DNA of 52,312 nucleotides from Promethearchaeota archaeon (lineage in GTDB: Archaea; Asgardarchaeota; Lokiarchaeia; Sigyniarchaeales; SOKP01): contig JAEOSU010000028.1 in the NCBI GenBank assembly GCA_016840165.1, positions 1-52,312 of the forward strand, read 5' to 3'. Every line of letters begins with the position of its first letter. Within the stretch, counting starts at the first letter, position 1. Of the stretch, positions 52,115 through 52,312 are shown in pieces. The position numbers and the translations under genes were made by a program. Under the pieces are notes generated by a model. That model worked only from the letters and a program-made list of their open reading frames with translations, was not told the DNA's origin and searched no databases.

Positions 52115-52312
52115 ATGGTACTTTATAAAGATGGAGAAGTCTATTTGAAAATTGTGTACTGGGGAATGGCAGGTTCAGGAAAAACTACAATTTTAAAAAC
52201 TTTATATACTCTTACCAAAGAAAATAAAAAAGAAATTGTTCCTATCGGAAATTTACAAACTATACAAAAAGAAAGCGGAGCAACACTTTATTTTGATCGT
52301 GGTTTATTCTAA
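52115..52312 (+). CDS. MglA/Arf-like small GTPase, N-terminal part ending in a stop
   Basis: The 65 residues contain LKIVYWGMAGSGKTTILKTL, a G1 motif with MglA-like context, and the SGATLYFDRG segment that usually precedes the G3 motif in Asgard MglA/Arf-like GTPases. The last codon of the window is TAA, before G3, G4 and G5. Either the gene is truncated or frameshifted, or a sequencing error sits at the end; what follows is not visible. Confidence 0.6.
   Translation: MVLYKDGEVYLKIVYWGMAGSGKTTILKTLYTLTKENKKEIVPIGNLQTIQKESGATLYFDRGLF

Noticed and set aside
1..52312. tRNA, rRNA and CRISPR loci
   Set aside because: No T-loop/anticodon-stem combination, rRNA core sequence or regularly spaced repeat was found by eye. 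A covariance-model scan would be needed to exclude a tRNA with an intron.

Overview
This is an AT-rich window that reads best as a chromosomal segment of an Asgard archaeon, most like the Lokiarchaeia. That is inferred from gene content, not from a marker gene. The pointers are a gelsolin-like domain protein (28038-28958), Rab/Ras- and MglA-like small GTPases (39142-39666; 52115-end), a LURP-one/scramblase-like zinc-ribbon protein, HEAT-repeat and zinc-ribbon proteins, an archaeal-type CDP-alcohol transferase, the archaeal L-aspartate semialdehyde sulfurtransferase pair, and HdrABC with a fused MvhD domain. Start codons are often GTG or TTG and Shine-Dalgarno sites are weak or absent at many genes. 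No rRNA, tRNA, CRISPR array or recognisable transposase was seen.

Region 1 (1 to about 15200) is an accessory, partly decayed island. It opens with an apparently ATP-binding-dead RecA/Rad51-family protein that ends in a PCNA-binding-like peptide. The last 42 bases of that gene recur, diverged but mostly synonymously, at 3041-3082. The two copies flank a TPR protein with a nuclease-like C-terminus. Then follow a broken family 2 glycosyltransferase, a DUF4145-like protein next to a PD-(D/E)XK nuclease-like protein, several orphan and small membrane proteins, a gene interrupted by two in-frame stops (8891-9637), a site-2-protease-like membrane protein, a DUF998 protein, two tandem dyad-symmetric elements (14580-14916) and a remnant of a BRCT domain (15019-15182).

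Region 2 (15200-25550) holds a tyrosine phenol-lyase with all known catalytic positions, then a HypB-like GTPase / hexapeptide-repeat / methyltransferase operon and a DMT transporter. It also holds the most striking locus of the window: two tandem paralogues with a von Willebrand A-like domain, a C4HC3 PHD/RING-variant zinc domain, a conserved VRIGGYFG peptide and a C-terminal zinc ribbon. Divergent from them is a TrmB-type winged-helix protein with a long coiled coil. A predicted archaetidylserine/phosphatidylserine synthase ends convergently with it.

Region 3 (25700-36700) mixes eukaryote-like and central-metabolism genes: zinc ribbon-LOR protein, MFS transporter, gelsolin-domain protein, zinc ribbon-HEAT protein, class I fructose-bisphosphate aldolase, two tandem winged-helix proteins, DUF711 protein, HdrA-MvhD fusion and a CxxC iron/zinc-binding protein.

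Region 4 (36700-52312) has a solitary adenine-specific DNA methyltransferase, a Ras-like GTPase next to a metallo-beta-lactamase-fold hydrolase, a large secreted M6-like metalloprotease, a 1.2 kb gene-poor stretch hiding a 51-residue zinc ribbon, a DUF3604 (PHP-like) protein, a Cys-rich 52-residue protein, a second DMT transporter, the homocysteine-forming DUF39-CBS plus NIL/ferredoxin operon with a palindromic site upstream, an enoyl-CoA hydratase, and hdrC-hdrB. The hdr genes, the HypB-like protein and the sulfide-dependent homocysteine route fit an anaerobic, probably hydrogen- and sulfide-linked metabolism.
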